64,000 nt of DNA from Paraphoma chrysanthemicola (Eukaryota; Ascomycota; Dothideomycetes; Pleosporales; Phaeosphaeriaceae). Below, one piece after another: positions 45,018 through 57,131 of the stretch (position 1 is the first letter of the stretch; each line of letters begins with the position of its first letter). Under the pieces are notes generated by a model that worked only from the letters and a program-made list of their open reading frames with translations, did not search any database and was not told where the DNA came from. The position numbers and the translations under genes were made by a program. Location: contig JAGMWG010000020.1 in NCBI GenBank assembly GCA_020744225.1, positions 558,001 to 622,000 of the forward strand, written 5' to 3'.

Positions 45018-45627
45018 AGGTTGGATCTGATCGAGTCGAAGAAAGCCGATGGCCGTAAAAGGGCAGGCCGTGGTACAAAGACACCCAGTTTTTCCAAAGA
45101 GACAATGAATACCCCCACCTATCGCCCTTGAAGCGTTTCATCGTTCCTCTACATGTCAGTGAAAAAAAAACGAATGGCAGTGCATAAAAATGTGCGTCAC
45201 TCACCGCAAATATGCGCTGGCGTCAATACAAGCAGGACTTCCATGCTTCAGCATTAGGTCCGAAGTATCAGCTCGCCGCCATGTTGATAAGAAACAAGCA
45301 ACATCAACAACAAGAAGACTCCAGCTAGCCAATCGCAAGTGGCCCGGACCTGAAAATCAACCACGCTAAATCGCGCCGATTCGTTCTTGGTGAATGCGCG
45401 ATTTCCGTTCAACCTCGGAACAGCCAATGATGTCATGCGCCGAGCACCGCGGAACATTGGCATCGCTGCACTGCCTCGACATCGCCCTCCGCTCCTGGGA
45501 TCTAGCTTCCCTGGCATCCGTTATCTTGAAATATGACATTGCCAGCGCAGACGACTTCTCTACAACACCAAGGTGCGCCCGCGCACTGTCGTGACAGAGC
45601 GAGGGGAGTGCATCAACGAACGACGAC
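45018..45627. promoter_or_regulatory. Upstream region of the TRK gene
   Basis: About 610 bp with no gene recognised; presumably the TRK promoter and leader. Confidence 0.4.
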
Positions 45628-47729
45628 ATGACAGACGCGAATGATGAGTTGCCTGGCCCGAGGAAAGCGAAAGACGATTTTGTGAAGTACCTCCGTCATG
45701 AGGTCTTCACGCTGAACTTCTATCGAGCGCACATGCTGTATTTCATTGTTGTTATAGCGATCTCATCGGTCATTCTGTATGGTGTCGGCATTGCGCGCGG
45801 ACCGAAGGAGTTTCGGGATGACCATATCACGTATGTCGATGCGGTATTTCTGTGCGCGAGTGCCATGACAACTACTGGTATGTAATATTCACGTCATTCT
45901 GCTGAAACGACATGGCTGATAGATGCATAGGCCTCAATACGGTAGACCTTGGCGACTTGGGCGGCTTCCAGCAGGCACTACTGTGCACCCTCATGATACT
46001 AGGCAGTATACCTTTTGTATCAGCATGGGTAGTACTGATACGACGAGCCTTGTTTCGAAAGAAAATGGCGGATGTGGTGAAGCAGTCACGCACTATGCGA
46101 AGACTGGTGCAAGATATCGAACAAAGTCATCATCAGAATGCAGTCGCGAGCACGAGCGATGAAAGTCCCGCTCTGGAGGGCGAGCATGGCCAAAAGGCGA
46201 ATGGAAAGAAGAAAAGAGATCGATCACCCAAGATGCAACCGCTTTCGAAACGACGTACCTTTCACCATCAGACTGGCTTTGGCTTCGTTCCAACTCCGTG
46301 GGAAACGAAGCTTGCGCGTAGTTTCTTTTCGCGCATAGTCGATCGCCTGACGAGCGAGCTGAAGCCGGAGAACCACGGCTATCTGAGCTTCAAGCCACGT
46401 CTAGATTCGAAGGGCCGCTTTCTTGAGCTCAGCGAGCATGACCGATTGGAACTTGGTGGCGTGGAGTATCGTGCTTTGCAAGCGCTGCTCTTCATCCTGG
46501 TGGGGTATCAAGTTTTCTGGTACACCATCGGCACTATCTTTCTCGTACCATACTCATATCGCGGCGCGACCAGGGCTATACTTCGCGATGTACAACCAGG
46601 TGGTGTCAATCCTGGCTGGTGGGCCTTCTTTGCAACCGTCACAGAATTCTGCAATGGAGGGCTGAATATCGTCAACTCGAATTTCATACCCTTCAGCGGC
46701 AAGCCTTTCGTTCTCATCACTGCTGGATGCTTGGCATTCCTAGGGCAAACGCAGTTCCCAATCTTTCTTCGGCTGACAATCTGGATCATGAAGAAAATGT
46801 GCCCCACAGGATCGCGATTCCAAAATACATTGGACTTCCTGCTACAACATCCCAGACGATGCTTTTTATATTTGTTTCCCAGCCGAGAGACGTGGTATCT
46901 GCTGTTCATACAAATCACGATCGATATCACCGCATGGCTATGCTTCGAGATTCTCAATATCGGGATGCCAGATGTCGAGGCCCTCCCAACAGGAACACGG
47001 ATTCTCGATGGATTGTTCCAAGCAACAGGGTTGCGCACGAGCGGTGCATATATCATTGCATTCAGCTCGCTCGCACCTGCATGCCTGGTCGCCTATGTAA
47101 TCATTATGTACATCTCATCTTACCCAATGGTCCTCACTCTCCGGAAAACAAACACGTACGAAGAACGGTCTATCGGCCTCCAAGAGCACGATAGCAGCGC
47201 CGCTGGCATTGCCACCCATCTCCAGAAACAATTGGCATACGACATCTGGTTCCAATTCTTGGCTTTCTTCCTCGTATGTATTATCGAGCGTGGGCACATA
47301 CTCAGACAGGATCCGGGCTTCACGGAATTTTCAATTTTATTTGAAGTCACATCTGCATACGGAACAGTCGGTCTAAGTACCGGCATACCAGGCCAGGACT
47401 ACAGTCTCAGTGGCTCCTTCGCCAGTCTAAGCAAGGTCGTCATGTTATTCGTCATGGTACGGGGTCGACATCGCGGCCTACCGCTCGCCATCGATAGAAG
47501 CATATTGCTCCCGGGCGAAGAGCTGATGCGCCGGATGGATAAGGAGTATAGCGAACAAGGCATATTGTCGACGGAAGAGGTGGAAGAACTGAGAGAGGAT
47601 ATTCAGCAGAGTGGCACGACAGGCACTGGGACTGCGCTGGCCGAGCAGAATCCCGAAAGAAGAAGAGTTGTGCGCACAGCGAGTGGGGCTGAGATGAATC
47701 TGTCAAAAGCCACAGCGCGGACGGATTGA
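45628..47729 (+). CDS. TRK-type potassium transporter
   Basis: Exons 45628-45877 and 45931-47729 (53 bp intron, GTATGT...GCATAG) encode 682 residues. The protein has the TRK/HKT architecture of four membrane-pore-membrane repeats. Pore-loop residues can be seen as TTTGLNTVDLGDLGG (filter Gly rebuilt at the splice), TEFCNGGLNIVNSNF, QATGLRTSGAYI and TSAYGTVGLSTGIPGQ. Between repeats one and two is a cytosolic loop of about 150 residues rich in Lys/Arg/Ser (ENGQKANGKKKRDRSPK-like composition), which is shorter than in yeast Trk1. The C-terminus is hydrophilic and acidic. The family imports K+ with high affinity across the plasma membrane, driven by membrane potential. The HGLPLAIDRSILLPGE-type segment after the last helix is typical for fungal Trk proteins. 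The gene looks intact. Confidence 0.93.
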
Positions 47730-49820
47730 AGTCCGGCTACTATGGCCAGCTGCAAGCACACTGTCGTGCATGCCAGCGGGCGGAATCAACTTGCTTCTCC
47801 ATCGGCACTTCCACATGCATTCTCGCTCCGCTCACTTCCAGTGAGTCGTGCTTACTAGCACCCGCAGGATCCGCACCCCTACCTACATAAGGCGATAACA
47901 TCGATCTCTCGTCGCCATATGCACCACCACTCGCCTTCGGACGACTCTTCCAGAATGCGGTACATACGCAGTCATGACATGCATGTTGATCAACGCACCA
48001 ACACGTCATACCTCCTTTATGCTCATCCTGGTTCAAAATCCTTCACCTCCCACGCCAAGCCCTGTAAGGCTACAACGCCGGATGCTGATCGACACTGCCG
48101 TACGTGTAAGGCATACAAGCGGGGACGACTAGGTGTCTGACTTGCGAGGCGATCACCGTCGTCGGAATCGCCACCTCCATGTGTTTAACACGCACCAGCC
48201 AGCAGCAGGATTGCCAGGACACCAGCAAGTCATGCACAAGGCACCACCAAATGCCGCGCCACCGACTGCATAACGCTCGGCATATGGGATTGCCAACGCA
48301 TGGATGCGCGATGCGTCACAGGGTCCTCGCATTCGCATGGATGCCTTGGGCGAGCAAAGACACATGCGACAGGGGCGTGTGGTCGAGAAGGATCAAGCAT
48401 GAACGTGGGAGATTAGATGCGAATAGCGAGGAAAGGCTTGTACACGGGATTAGCGGGACGGGAGATGCGCTGTTGGGTATTTGATTATGTGGTGGATGGA
48501 TCGACGTGTAACTTGGGATTGATAACGTTGCACTCGGACTCAGCTGGGCGTGATGTTGTTCATAGTTTGGAAAGTAGGATCGTGGGTGAGCCGGGCCGTG
48601 CGAGCGTCATGAAACAGAGTGAGCAGGTTTGGGATGCCGTTGTTAAGTGTCCACGTGACCAAACATCTTGGTGCTGGATGTGTTCGCTGAAAAGTTTGAA
48701 CGACTTGCCTCGTGGCGACTGAGGGTTAGCTTTCAATTTTGAGATTTTGAGCACAGAGAAACAATTGAGACTGCTTCTTTGCACGACGCATGTCATGAGA
48801 AGTGCACTTGATGTGCTTCACCACCTACACTCCCAACACGAACACGCAACTAAGCCACACCTCACCACATACCTTCCTATTATCGCACTTACACACACCA
48901 TTCTATCTCTAATTTCCACACTCTACCACTTGCCACTCCATCACGACGTTCTGGCTTCCGGCCCGCATCCCACATTTCCTCATACCTCGCGTTTCAAGTT
49001 GAGACAAGTCATGTTGCAGATGGCTTAAACGTGGCGGTGTATAACCCACCTGCACCAAAGTCACGCCGGAGAAATTCCCGGCGCGCGGGTCGCAGATTCG
49101 GTTTGGCGGTTGTCAAGATCTCTTGGATGAGATGCGCGGTGGGAACGATGGTGGCGTTGTGTGGAAGTGACAGTCTAAAATGTGTGGAGATGTGGCGCGG
49201 TACTGGGGAAAGCTTATATTTTAAGCGCGCGGGAAGATGATTTGATGAGAGATTGTTATTCTTGAGGAGTTTGGTTTGTTGAGATGGGAGACGATATTGC
49301 GCTGTTTCTGGGTCCGCGATGCACACGCATCTTGGACATGTTTGTGTGCCTGGTCATGGTCTGGGCTGGCACGGTCATGCAAATGCAGGGTCAAGGAGTG
49401 TTGCCATGCCGCCGTGTCTCGCTTAGTGCCGATCCCTCGAACAAGAAGGCGCGATCGTGACTTCAAACATATTTGCATTCATCAGAAATTAGAGGATCGG
49501 GGTAATTGTCATAACGCGTGTGCAACGGTATTTTCGTGATTGTCTGGAGGCGCTAGATAGAGTTTCTACTGATACATTCTGAGAGATGCGCTCGACAACA
49601 GATATTGACATGACATAATGAAATGCGCCGAGTACAAAAGCAGTGGACTTGTGGAAGAAAGCCCGTTCCGGAAAAATGCCGCTTGCCATGCTGAGACAAA
49701 TGACCCGTTGCATGCATGACCCCTGATCAGTCACCAAAGTGAAAATCCATTCGTGAAGAAGAGTAAACGAAAGTGAGAAGTGAAATTCGTGCGGCGGTGC
49801 CGAGACCCATATTGACATAT
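47730..49820. other. Intergenic region, no gene recognised
   Basis: About 2.1 kb between the 3' ends of two convergent genes. Scattered frames below 135 codons show no motif or splice support. Confidence 0.45.
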
Positions 49821-50793
49821 CTACTTCCTGTCGTCGTTGAGCAGACTGGCAACTGAGCAGGCTGGCATGTTGTCGCGGGGTGCCGAGCTCCAAGTACCAG
49901 CGCGCTGGCGGCCAGTTGATGGAATGGGCATTGGCAGCATGTACGGGAGACGCTCAGACGCGGAGACTGCGCCGTGGTTCATTTGGTTCATTGGGCTGTA
50001 ATGCTTGGCTGGCTCGCTATGAGCAGGCGATGCGTATGGGAATGGCGACGGCTTAAGCACTGGGTTGTGCATGATGCTGCCATCAGGAGAAGCATCGGGA
50101 GTAGGAGGGCGAACAGCACCGGAGCCATGACGCCAGATCTCCTCAAGCTGAGCGGGCGAGACATCAGCACCATAGTCAGCGGCAATGGTGGCCCAGAACT
50201 GATTGCGGCGAGCCTCATAGATGGAGCGAAGGCGATCAGTGTCGACGACCTTGGGCTGATGGGCAACCTCTGTGTTGATGCGCAGTCCGTTGAAGGGCTC
50301 GGGAGATCCCTGTGGGGTAAGAGTGCGAGGCTTGGGAAGAAGGATCTTGTGCTGAGCACGTCCAGGGGAGACGTTGACCGAGGCTGCTCGGATGTGCGGG
50401 CTGCCAGTGTAGCTCATCGGAGAGCTATGACGAGACGACTGTGAGTAAGCGTCATGGTCCATTGTCATGGCGTAGGCTGGGGACTGGCCATTGGAGCTGC
50501 ACGAGGCCGATGAAGAAACGGACGAGGTACGCTTGCGGCGATGGCTACCGTGGGAGAGCTGATGGAAATGGAGACGGCAAGCAAGCTCAGTCTTCTTTAG
50601 GTGCGCGGCAATGTGCTTGTAGGGCATCTTCTGCATGCGAGTCTGGAGAAGGTAGGTTTCCTGCATGATGGTCAGCCAAGTCTCTCGTTCCTTAATTGAT
50701 TGATCGTACCTCTTCTTCAGACCACGATCTGTTTCCTCCTGCGGACATTTTCCGAGCACGAAGGCTGGTGGGATCGGGAGACTGAGAGTTCAT
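49821..50793 (-). CDS. Putative Myb/SANT-like regulatory protein
   Basis: Exons 50793-50710 and 50660-49821 (49 bp intron, GTACGA, branch GCTGAC, ATGCAG) encode 307 residues. The splice joins SWSEEE to ETYLLQTRMQKMPYKHIAAH, building a Trp-led trihelical motif of the Myb/SANT type. It continues LKKTELACRLHFHQLSHG and a basic RRKRTSS patch that can serve as nuclear signal. The middle is Ser-rich and disordered. A second helical block (DRLRSIYEARRNQFWATIAA, then DVSPAQLEEIWRHG) resembles another SANT-like unit. The C-terminus is Pro/Ser-rich and ends SVASLLNDDRK; a short SxASLLN-like tail occurs in several fungal regulators. It is probably a nuclear DNA-binding or chromatin protein; the target is unknown. 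A start at 50748 in an alternative exon 1 codon (second Met) is possible. Confidence 0.75.
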
Positions 50794-53173
50794 CTCTGGG
50801 AGAGGGGAGAGGATCTGGGGCTGGTGGTGAAGCATCTTGAAAGTGTTTCGTGTTGTTGTTATTGTGTTGTGTTGATGGTGTTTGATGGGTTGTTGCCGTC
50901 AAGTATCGTCAGATCGTATTCGCTGGGAATGTTCGTTGGTAGTCTTCGAGGCTGGCTCGTGAAAGAATGTATTATCAGAGTGTGTTGGTATACACAAGTA
51001 ATTGCTCAGCAATGTCAATTAAGGAATGTAAGGCAGCCCAAACCAGTGGGAAGTAAAAGAAAGTATTAAAAGGCTGCTAAGAGAAAACAAAAGACTGATG
51101 CCGATTGAACAGGAGCGGTTGAAGCCTCGAAACTTGGGGCATCCGGCAAGTTATAGAGTTTGTTCGAGGACAAGAAACGGGTCGTTCGCTTGGTCACCCA
51201 GCATGGATGATTGGAGTGGCAGGACCTGATGTCGGCAACGTTTTCAAACCGTCATTCCTGCAGCCCGGATTATGATGGCCGCCATGGTTAACGGCGGTGT
51301 TCGAAGCCAAAATGTTTAGAAGAACCCTGACACGAGACGTGTTAAGCCGGAAGAGGACGACGCATTCATGTTGACACGATCTGACCGCCGGGCATCTTGA
51401 GGATCTGGAGCGGGTTGCATGAGTTTTGCAGCCTATTTGGGAGCTAAGGAGCCAGTTTCAAAACTGGAGGCGTCACAGAGCGGAACGTGCCTCAAACCTG
51501 ATGAAGCGAGAGGTTTGACGGTGTTTGGAGAGCCTGGAAACAAGCTTGGCCCAAGGCCCCAGAGACGGCGGGCGCTAACTGGATATGCGCCGTGATGCGC
51601 TGTGACAGGCTGCGGGGAGAACAGTGCATCGGTTTACCTCCTGTTCGGTAAAACAATACAGCCCACAATGACTTGCTCGCGCATACTGTCAGACACGCAA
51701 AACCAGAGACAGTCAAACGTAACGCGCAGTAAACGACTGTGCAGCTGGAGAGACGTGGTGAAAGGACGCGCAACACATTCGGCGCGCGACCAGGTAATCG
51801 TTGACGCTGTGAGACGGGCGAAACGAGTACAGTCGGAACAGTCATGATCCGCCGTCGAGCATCAACCTGATAAGGCGCTTCTCAGGCCGAGAGCTTGGCG
51901 GTTCATGGACGTTGCTACTGGGCGGGCTTTGGCAGGGGCGGTTCGCTCAAACGCATGATGCATCAGCTCCTATGAGGAGCGGGCTGCGGCGCTTGGCTTG
52001 CAAGGCAGACTGTTGAAAAGGCTCTTGCGGCCCATGACGACGGCCATGAAAGTGAACTGGACGCTTCCCCGCCCAGCTGTTGGCGGACCTCAAGGTTACG
52101 GGTCGTGTGGTAGACTTGTCAGCCGCCGGCCGTGGCTGCAGATTTTCGCGGGGAAACGCAGGGATGGCGAGGTGCCCGCAACATCAAGAGGGGGCTAAAT
52201 AGGAGACAATCTACACCGTGGTGTGGTCATTGGTGGGAAGGGCAAAAAGTAGAGACATAGATTGACGAGTGTCGTCGACGTGGTCACTCTCCGTAGCACG
52301 ATGGCTTCAGACCGGCGTGGTAGGTAGTCGCGACTTGCATCATCGGTCAGGACATGGCAGGAAGGCACGAGCTTCAGGGAAAGACCGCCCGGTCAGTGCA
52401 GCGCATCGGAGATGCCCCGCCAACAAGTTCACCGTCGACACCGCGGCACGCGCCGCTGCATCTCGACTCACATCAAGAGGAACAATCTGGCGTGTACGTT
52501 CTTTGACAAGTATGTCGACCGCGACGATGCTGCAATTCACATGCCGGAGGGTCTGGTTCGCTTGTAGCCATGACATCGCCCTACACTGGTGGGTACCACT
52601 CCTCCGTCATATCAGACAGCTACTTTGGGGCGCCTGCGTTCAGCTTTCATGCGAGCTGTCACGCGCGCGATACGTCCATCGCACGTCTCGTCTTTCCCCA
52701 TAACCTTGAAGCCACCTAGCCTGTTACCCCGCTTCTTGGATGCAAGTCCCGGATGTACCAGGTACTTACAACGAGCTCCTCGACGGGAGACACTGTGCGG
52801 ACATTCCACCTCGAGACATGTACCTGTACCTCCACCCCCGCTAGCACGCGGCCGCTTAACCTCACAAGATGTCTGTCGTCCTCCACACTCGTGCCGCTGC
52901 AATACTCCCATTCGCTCGCCAGCCTGCGAACCTGACCCTCTTTGTATTCCCTGTACTTGATCAGCATTGGCTCCGACAGGCGATCTGCCTACTTGAATAT
53001 CATGATGATCTACCGCCATGGCTCTCGCCGTCGTACCTTTTGCGAGCGGTCCTGAAGCCTGCAATATACGAGCATGCCACAGCGGTGTATAGCTGCTGCA
53101 TCCAGTCTCACCAGTGAAGCTGCTTTGTGTCGCTACCAGCCCGGCTCAGTCCAAATACGTCCCGTCCGCCGCC
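50794..53173. other. Long intergenic region between two divergent Myb/SANT-like genes
   Basis: About 2.4 kb with no gene recognised. Long upstream regions like this are usual for developmental regulators in filamentous fungi. Open frames present on both strands have no motifs. Confidence 0.45.
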
Positions 53174-54147
53174 ATGTCGTGAGTCTCTCCAAAGTGTTAC
53201 TTCATGTGGCCTTGGCCTGGAGTCGAGCTTCTTAGCTGTGCCCGCTGACGTCGTATCTGTTATGCCACAGCACTTCACCCTCTACCAAACGAAGCTTGAA
53301 GCCATCGCCTACCGCTGCGCCTCTTCAACATAACTCTCACTACGCAACACCCATTGAGTTGCCCAGCTTGCAGCCAGCGGCGCCTGTCACCACGGCCAGC
53401 CAAGAGTCGCGCGCAACCGCTCAACCACCACTGACGCCTACCTCGAGTCGCAAGCGCAAATCTATCTCCTTGAACCAGCCACCTGAAAACATGGCAAGCT
53501 CTGCTGGCGATGCGGGAACGCAAGCGCCAGCGAATACCGCAGCACCCCAACCTGCTGAGGCCGATGCTCCTGCTCAAGAGCCAAAGCCCAAGAAGAGTCG
53601 CACAAATACACCATGGACTCCTGCCGAGGAGTTGAGATTGAAGCAAATGAGAGATTCGGGCAACAGTTGGAGCGAAATTGCGAAGGTAGGGTTAACCGTA
53701 ATTGTTGTGGCGACAGTGGATGTGGACTCTCTAGGGTTGTCGCTAATTCTTTTTGATGGTATAGACCTTTCCGCAACGGACTGAAGGGAGCGTGAAGAAA
53801 CACTGGTATAAGGCACGCCTTTCCATCTCCTACGTTTCAGTGCTGCAGCTAACGGGTTTGAACAGGATATGCATTACGCCGAATTCGCCGAGGACGAAGT
53901 GAGTACCTGTGTACGTTTAGTGACTTCCTGCTGATGAGTAAGAAGAGCGCAGCGCTGCTCGCTGCGATCAAAGAATACGACGCAAATAAATGGAAGGTCA
54001 TCGGCCAAAAGGTTGGCAAGCCTGCAAAAGTAAGTCTCAACAAGACTTGGATGTACAAAGGTGTTGCAAGGTCGACCATGGCCTCGGGCTAACAAGGACC
54101 AGGCATGCGAGCAGTATGCGAAGGAGCACTTTGGTGGGAAGTACTGA
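53174..54147 (+). CDS. Myb/SANT-domain protein
   Basis: Six coding exons (53174-53178, 53271-53685, 53765-53812, 53866-53898, 53946-54029, 54103-54147) encode 209 residues. The start codon sits in a five-base coding exon (ATGTC). Intron 3 is GC-AG (AAG|GCACGC, branch GCTAAC, GAACAG, 53 bp); the others are GT-AG. The N-terminal half is disordered, Pro/Ala/Gln-rich, with a basic SRKRKS nuclear signal. The first Myb/SANT repeat reads NTPWTPAEELRLKQMRDSGN, then SWSEIAKTFPQRTEGSVKKH and WYKDMHYAEFAED. A second is formed by ESAALLAAIKEYDANKWKVI followed by GQKVGKPAKACEQYAKEHFG. All small exons are needed to keep both repeats intact, which supports the model strongly. It is probably a nuclear DNA-binding protein; the target is unknown. 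The same two-repeat layout occurs in the neighbouring gene ending at 58302, suggesting a related pair. Confidence 0.85.
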
Positions 54148-57131
54148 ACGATTAATAACCACAAGCTGCATCTGTCCGGTCTTAGCGCGGTGATCCGCTT
54201 CATGATACCATCTTTCCTTTCTCGATCGAGCGTTGCGGACCTCCTGCTGGCATCCGTTCGTCCTTCTTGGAGTTCTCGGCCATGGTTCTCGGCAGTGGAG
54301 TACGGACCGCACAAGGCATACGCGAGATGATGATCAGTTTTAAAACGCTTGAGCTGTTGATCATGCTGCACGGTTTCTTGGTGTCTCAGCTGGAAAGACA
54401 AGTGTCTATCGATTTTGTATCTCCGGGGATATGGTACTCGGCGTGCGCGAAGTCCCTCGAGGGCGTAATGAACAATACCAGATCCGGCAGGGCGCCCATG
54501 ATAAGTGCATCTGTTGACAACGCGTGGGATCGATGTCTTCGTTAGTCCCTGGGCATGTCTGCGTTTCACGCTTCTGTTTCGGGTGTCCGCAGTCGTTCAC
54601 ACAAGTTGTTTCGATCGACGGCCACCTCCAAACATTGGTCTGCTCCATATTCCCAACAACAGATCGCCTCTGGCGAGGAGCGTCACCTCGTGGCACTTAC
54701 ACGCCGCTGGTGTAGCGAGGGTCGGATTGGTTTAGAGTGCGGCGCCTTTGAAAGACAAGATCGACGCTTCTCCTCGTGCGATCTGCGCTCTCTAGCGCAA
54801 TCTTAGTCCAGATTTCCCTCGTGCAACGGCGAAGTTTCCAGACGAACCATTCGGCTACACTACCGAACCAGTTCTATGGGCGCAGTCGCAACATGAAACG
54901 CGGCGTTTTTACCGACATGCCACTGATCCGATTGCGTGAGGCATTTTAGGGACGATAGTTTTGTTAGACAGCTCTGCGCTGGCCCGGCTGTGCTTCTGCG
55001 GCCTCGCAATATCTTGGCTCCGTAGTGGAGCATACGAACGTTGAGGGGCACAGGCGAATGCGCAACGAGTGTCTGATGAGAAGAGAAGGGAGCATGCTCG
55101 CTCTTCACGACCGGTCAGGCGTATGAGTGCGCGTTATCTCATCTGCCGCATTCAGGCTAATTCTGAAGGCTGGTCGAGTACTTGAGGATTGGCAGGCTCG
55201 CATCGCTAGCTGCGAGGCTTTGACAAAGTCACACCTCGCGGCGTGAGGTCATTGCGAATGCGATGCCTGCAGGGAGATCCCTGACCGAGGGCAAGTCGTG
55301 CGCCACCCTGTGCCAGTCACGTGCGGGCGGCTTGGCGGGGATCGTGTTCGGTGGCCGGCACTGCCGCGCCTGATGGCATGCATGTGGGCTCGACCTGGCT
55401 GGCGAGCGCGATGCGCTACGCCCTCATCTCTCGACGGCGTTGCGCCTGCAGTCGAGAGATGAGATGAATGCGAGGCTCGCAGGCGGGCAGATCCATGCTG
55501 GAATCACGGGCGCGTGGCTAGCGGGCCAAGCTGCGAGCATCGTGGGTCCCGAGCTAGCGTTCACGCTGGAATCGCACGCTTGCTGCCACGTTCGCGCCGT
55601 CGCCGTTCGCTTGCCTTCACCCACCCTCGCTAACAAACTTCATCCACCACTGTCTCAGATAGACCCGCGATGCGCAGACATGCAGTAGGTAGGTTTTGTG
55701 CCGCCACCGTGCCTGCGCGCTCCCTCCGTACGCCCGCTGGCTCTGCGGTGCGCGCTGCTGCGTCATCCAGGCTGCAGCAGACAGGCTCGGGAGATTCCTG
55801 TGGCTGGCGATCCTCTCTCCTAGGGATGGCGAACCGCGTATAGGCCGGGTTGTCATGTATACCTTGAAACGGCCCACGCATGAGCCAATCTGAGGCCGTC
55901 ATGCCTATGCGTTAGAGAACCATGACTGAGGCCTGCCCGCCGCCCGGGCCACTGCGCTTACAAGGCGGGTGCTACGGCAAGACAGCTTCCTCTGCCGGCA
56001 TTTACGCTGTCCTGATCCGAGTACCGCGCCAGCAGCAAGCAGCATCATGCTCCACGAGAGCCACCAGCGGGTAAGGCTCTTCCAGGCATGAACGCATCTG
56101 TCCTGAGGCACCGGCGTAGTATGCCATGAGATGCCATTGAGATGCCATGGTGTTGTGCAGTCCTGCCTTCAGGCACGCTCACCTCATCGCCGCTGCGCAG
56201 GAGCCGAGCTGCTCTGTCCGCGGTCCTGGCTCCTCGTCTGCCTGAGCTGCCCATCAATCTGGCATGCTACTTGACCTGGTGGCGCGTCCGCTTTGGGCCA
56301 TTGCCCATCCTGCCCTGGCCGTGTCGCCGCGCAAGTCCTAGCCCGTTCAGAGTGTTCTCATGCACATCTCCTGGCCACCACGCTTCACCAGGATGCCTCC
56401 TGCAGACGCTGCAACGGCGCTGGAGATCTTTCTGGCGGCATTCTAGAAATAGGTAGGCCCACGATGGCAGGGACCACCACCCTCCCCGCCGCCCGCTGGC
56501 CCAATGCAGGCCGGGCCAAATGTACCTCATGCCCATCTCATTTTGCATCAGCAGCCACTCACAACACGAGCTTGCAGCATTGAACTGGCGTAAATGACCT
56601 AGGTGCTCATCCAGATCTTGTGCCGGGGGGCCCCTCCTTGTCATTGATCACCGCATTATGCTTGACGTAGAATTCGTTCCCGGGCCTTCCCTACTAAGCT
56701 TATTTCGTACTCTTCAGGAACAGAGACCGTCTCGTGGGGATGACCCATAGCTCACCGTGCTTGGAGTCTGTGTCCGTGTGGCAATCGCACAGGACCGGGC
56801 TTTTTGAAGGGACGTACTGCCCGAAATTTTAATGCCTTCATCCGTCAGGCGCGAACATCTTATATCCCATCCAGCGCACCCAGCTTTGGTTTGGTTTTTA
56901 CAAGGCTATATCCGCGCATCCCAACGCTTAATACACGCGATAAGACTTCGACCGATGGCGCGTTCGTCCAGGCTCTTCTTGCTCCAACATTTGTCAATAT
57001 AACAAAAATCGACGAATCCCAAACACGTGCGATACAACCACCTTCGTTCGACACACCAACTCAAACTAGGCATTCTCTTTCTGGCTCAGGTCTCACTGCG
57101 GCGGCCTGCCAGAGCAAGCTAGCTCTGGTAG
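54148..57131. other. Long GC-rich intergenic region
   Basis: About 3 kb between two same-strand Myb-type genes. The stretch is GC-rich, so frames stay open by chance in several phases, but none has recognisable content. A strong inverted repeat lies at 55423-55463. It is likely to hold the long upstream control region and 5' leader of the next gene. Confidence 0.45.
55423..55463. repeat. Perfect 13-bp inverted repeat with a 15-nt loop
   Basis: CTCATCTCTCGAC at 55423-55435 is followed by its exact reverse complement GTCGAGAGATGAG at 55451-55463. It lies in non-coding DNA far from any recognised 3' end. Confidence 0.85.

Noticed and set aside
47740..48036. Cys/His-containing frame of 98 codons on the minus strand
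   Set aside because: No signal peptide or ordered Cys spacing, next to the TRK stop; probably chance.
53275..53646. Arg/Trp-rich antisense frame of 123 codons
   Set aside because: Complement of the Pro/Ala-rich N-terminus of the Myb-type gene at 53174.
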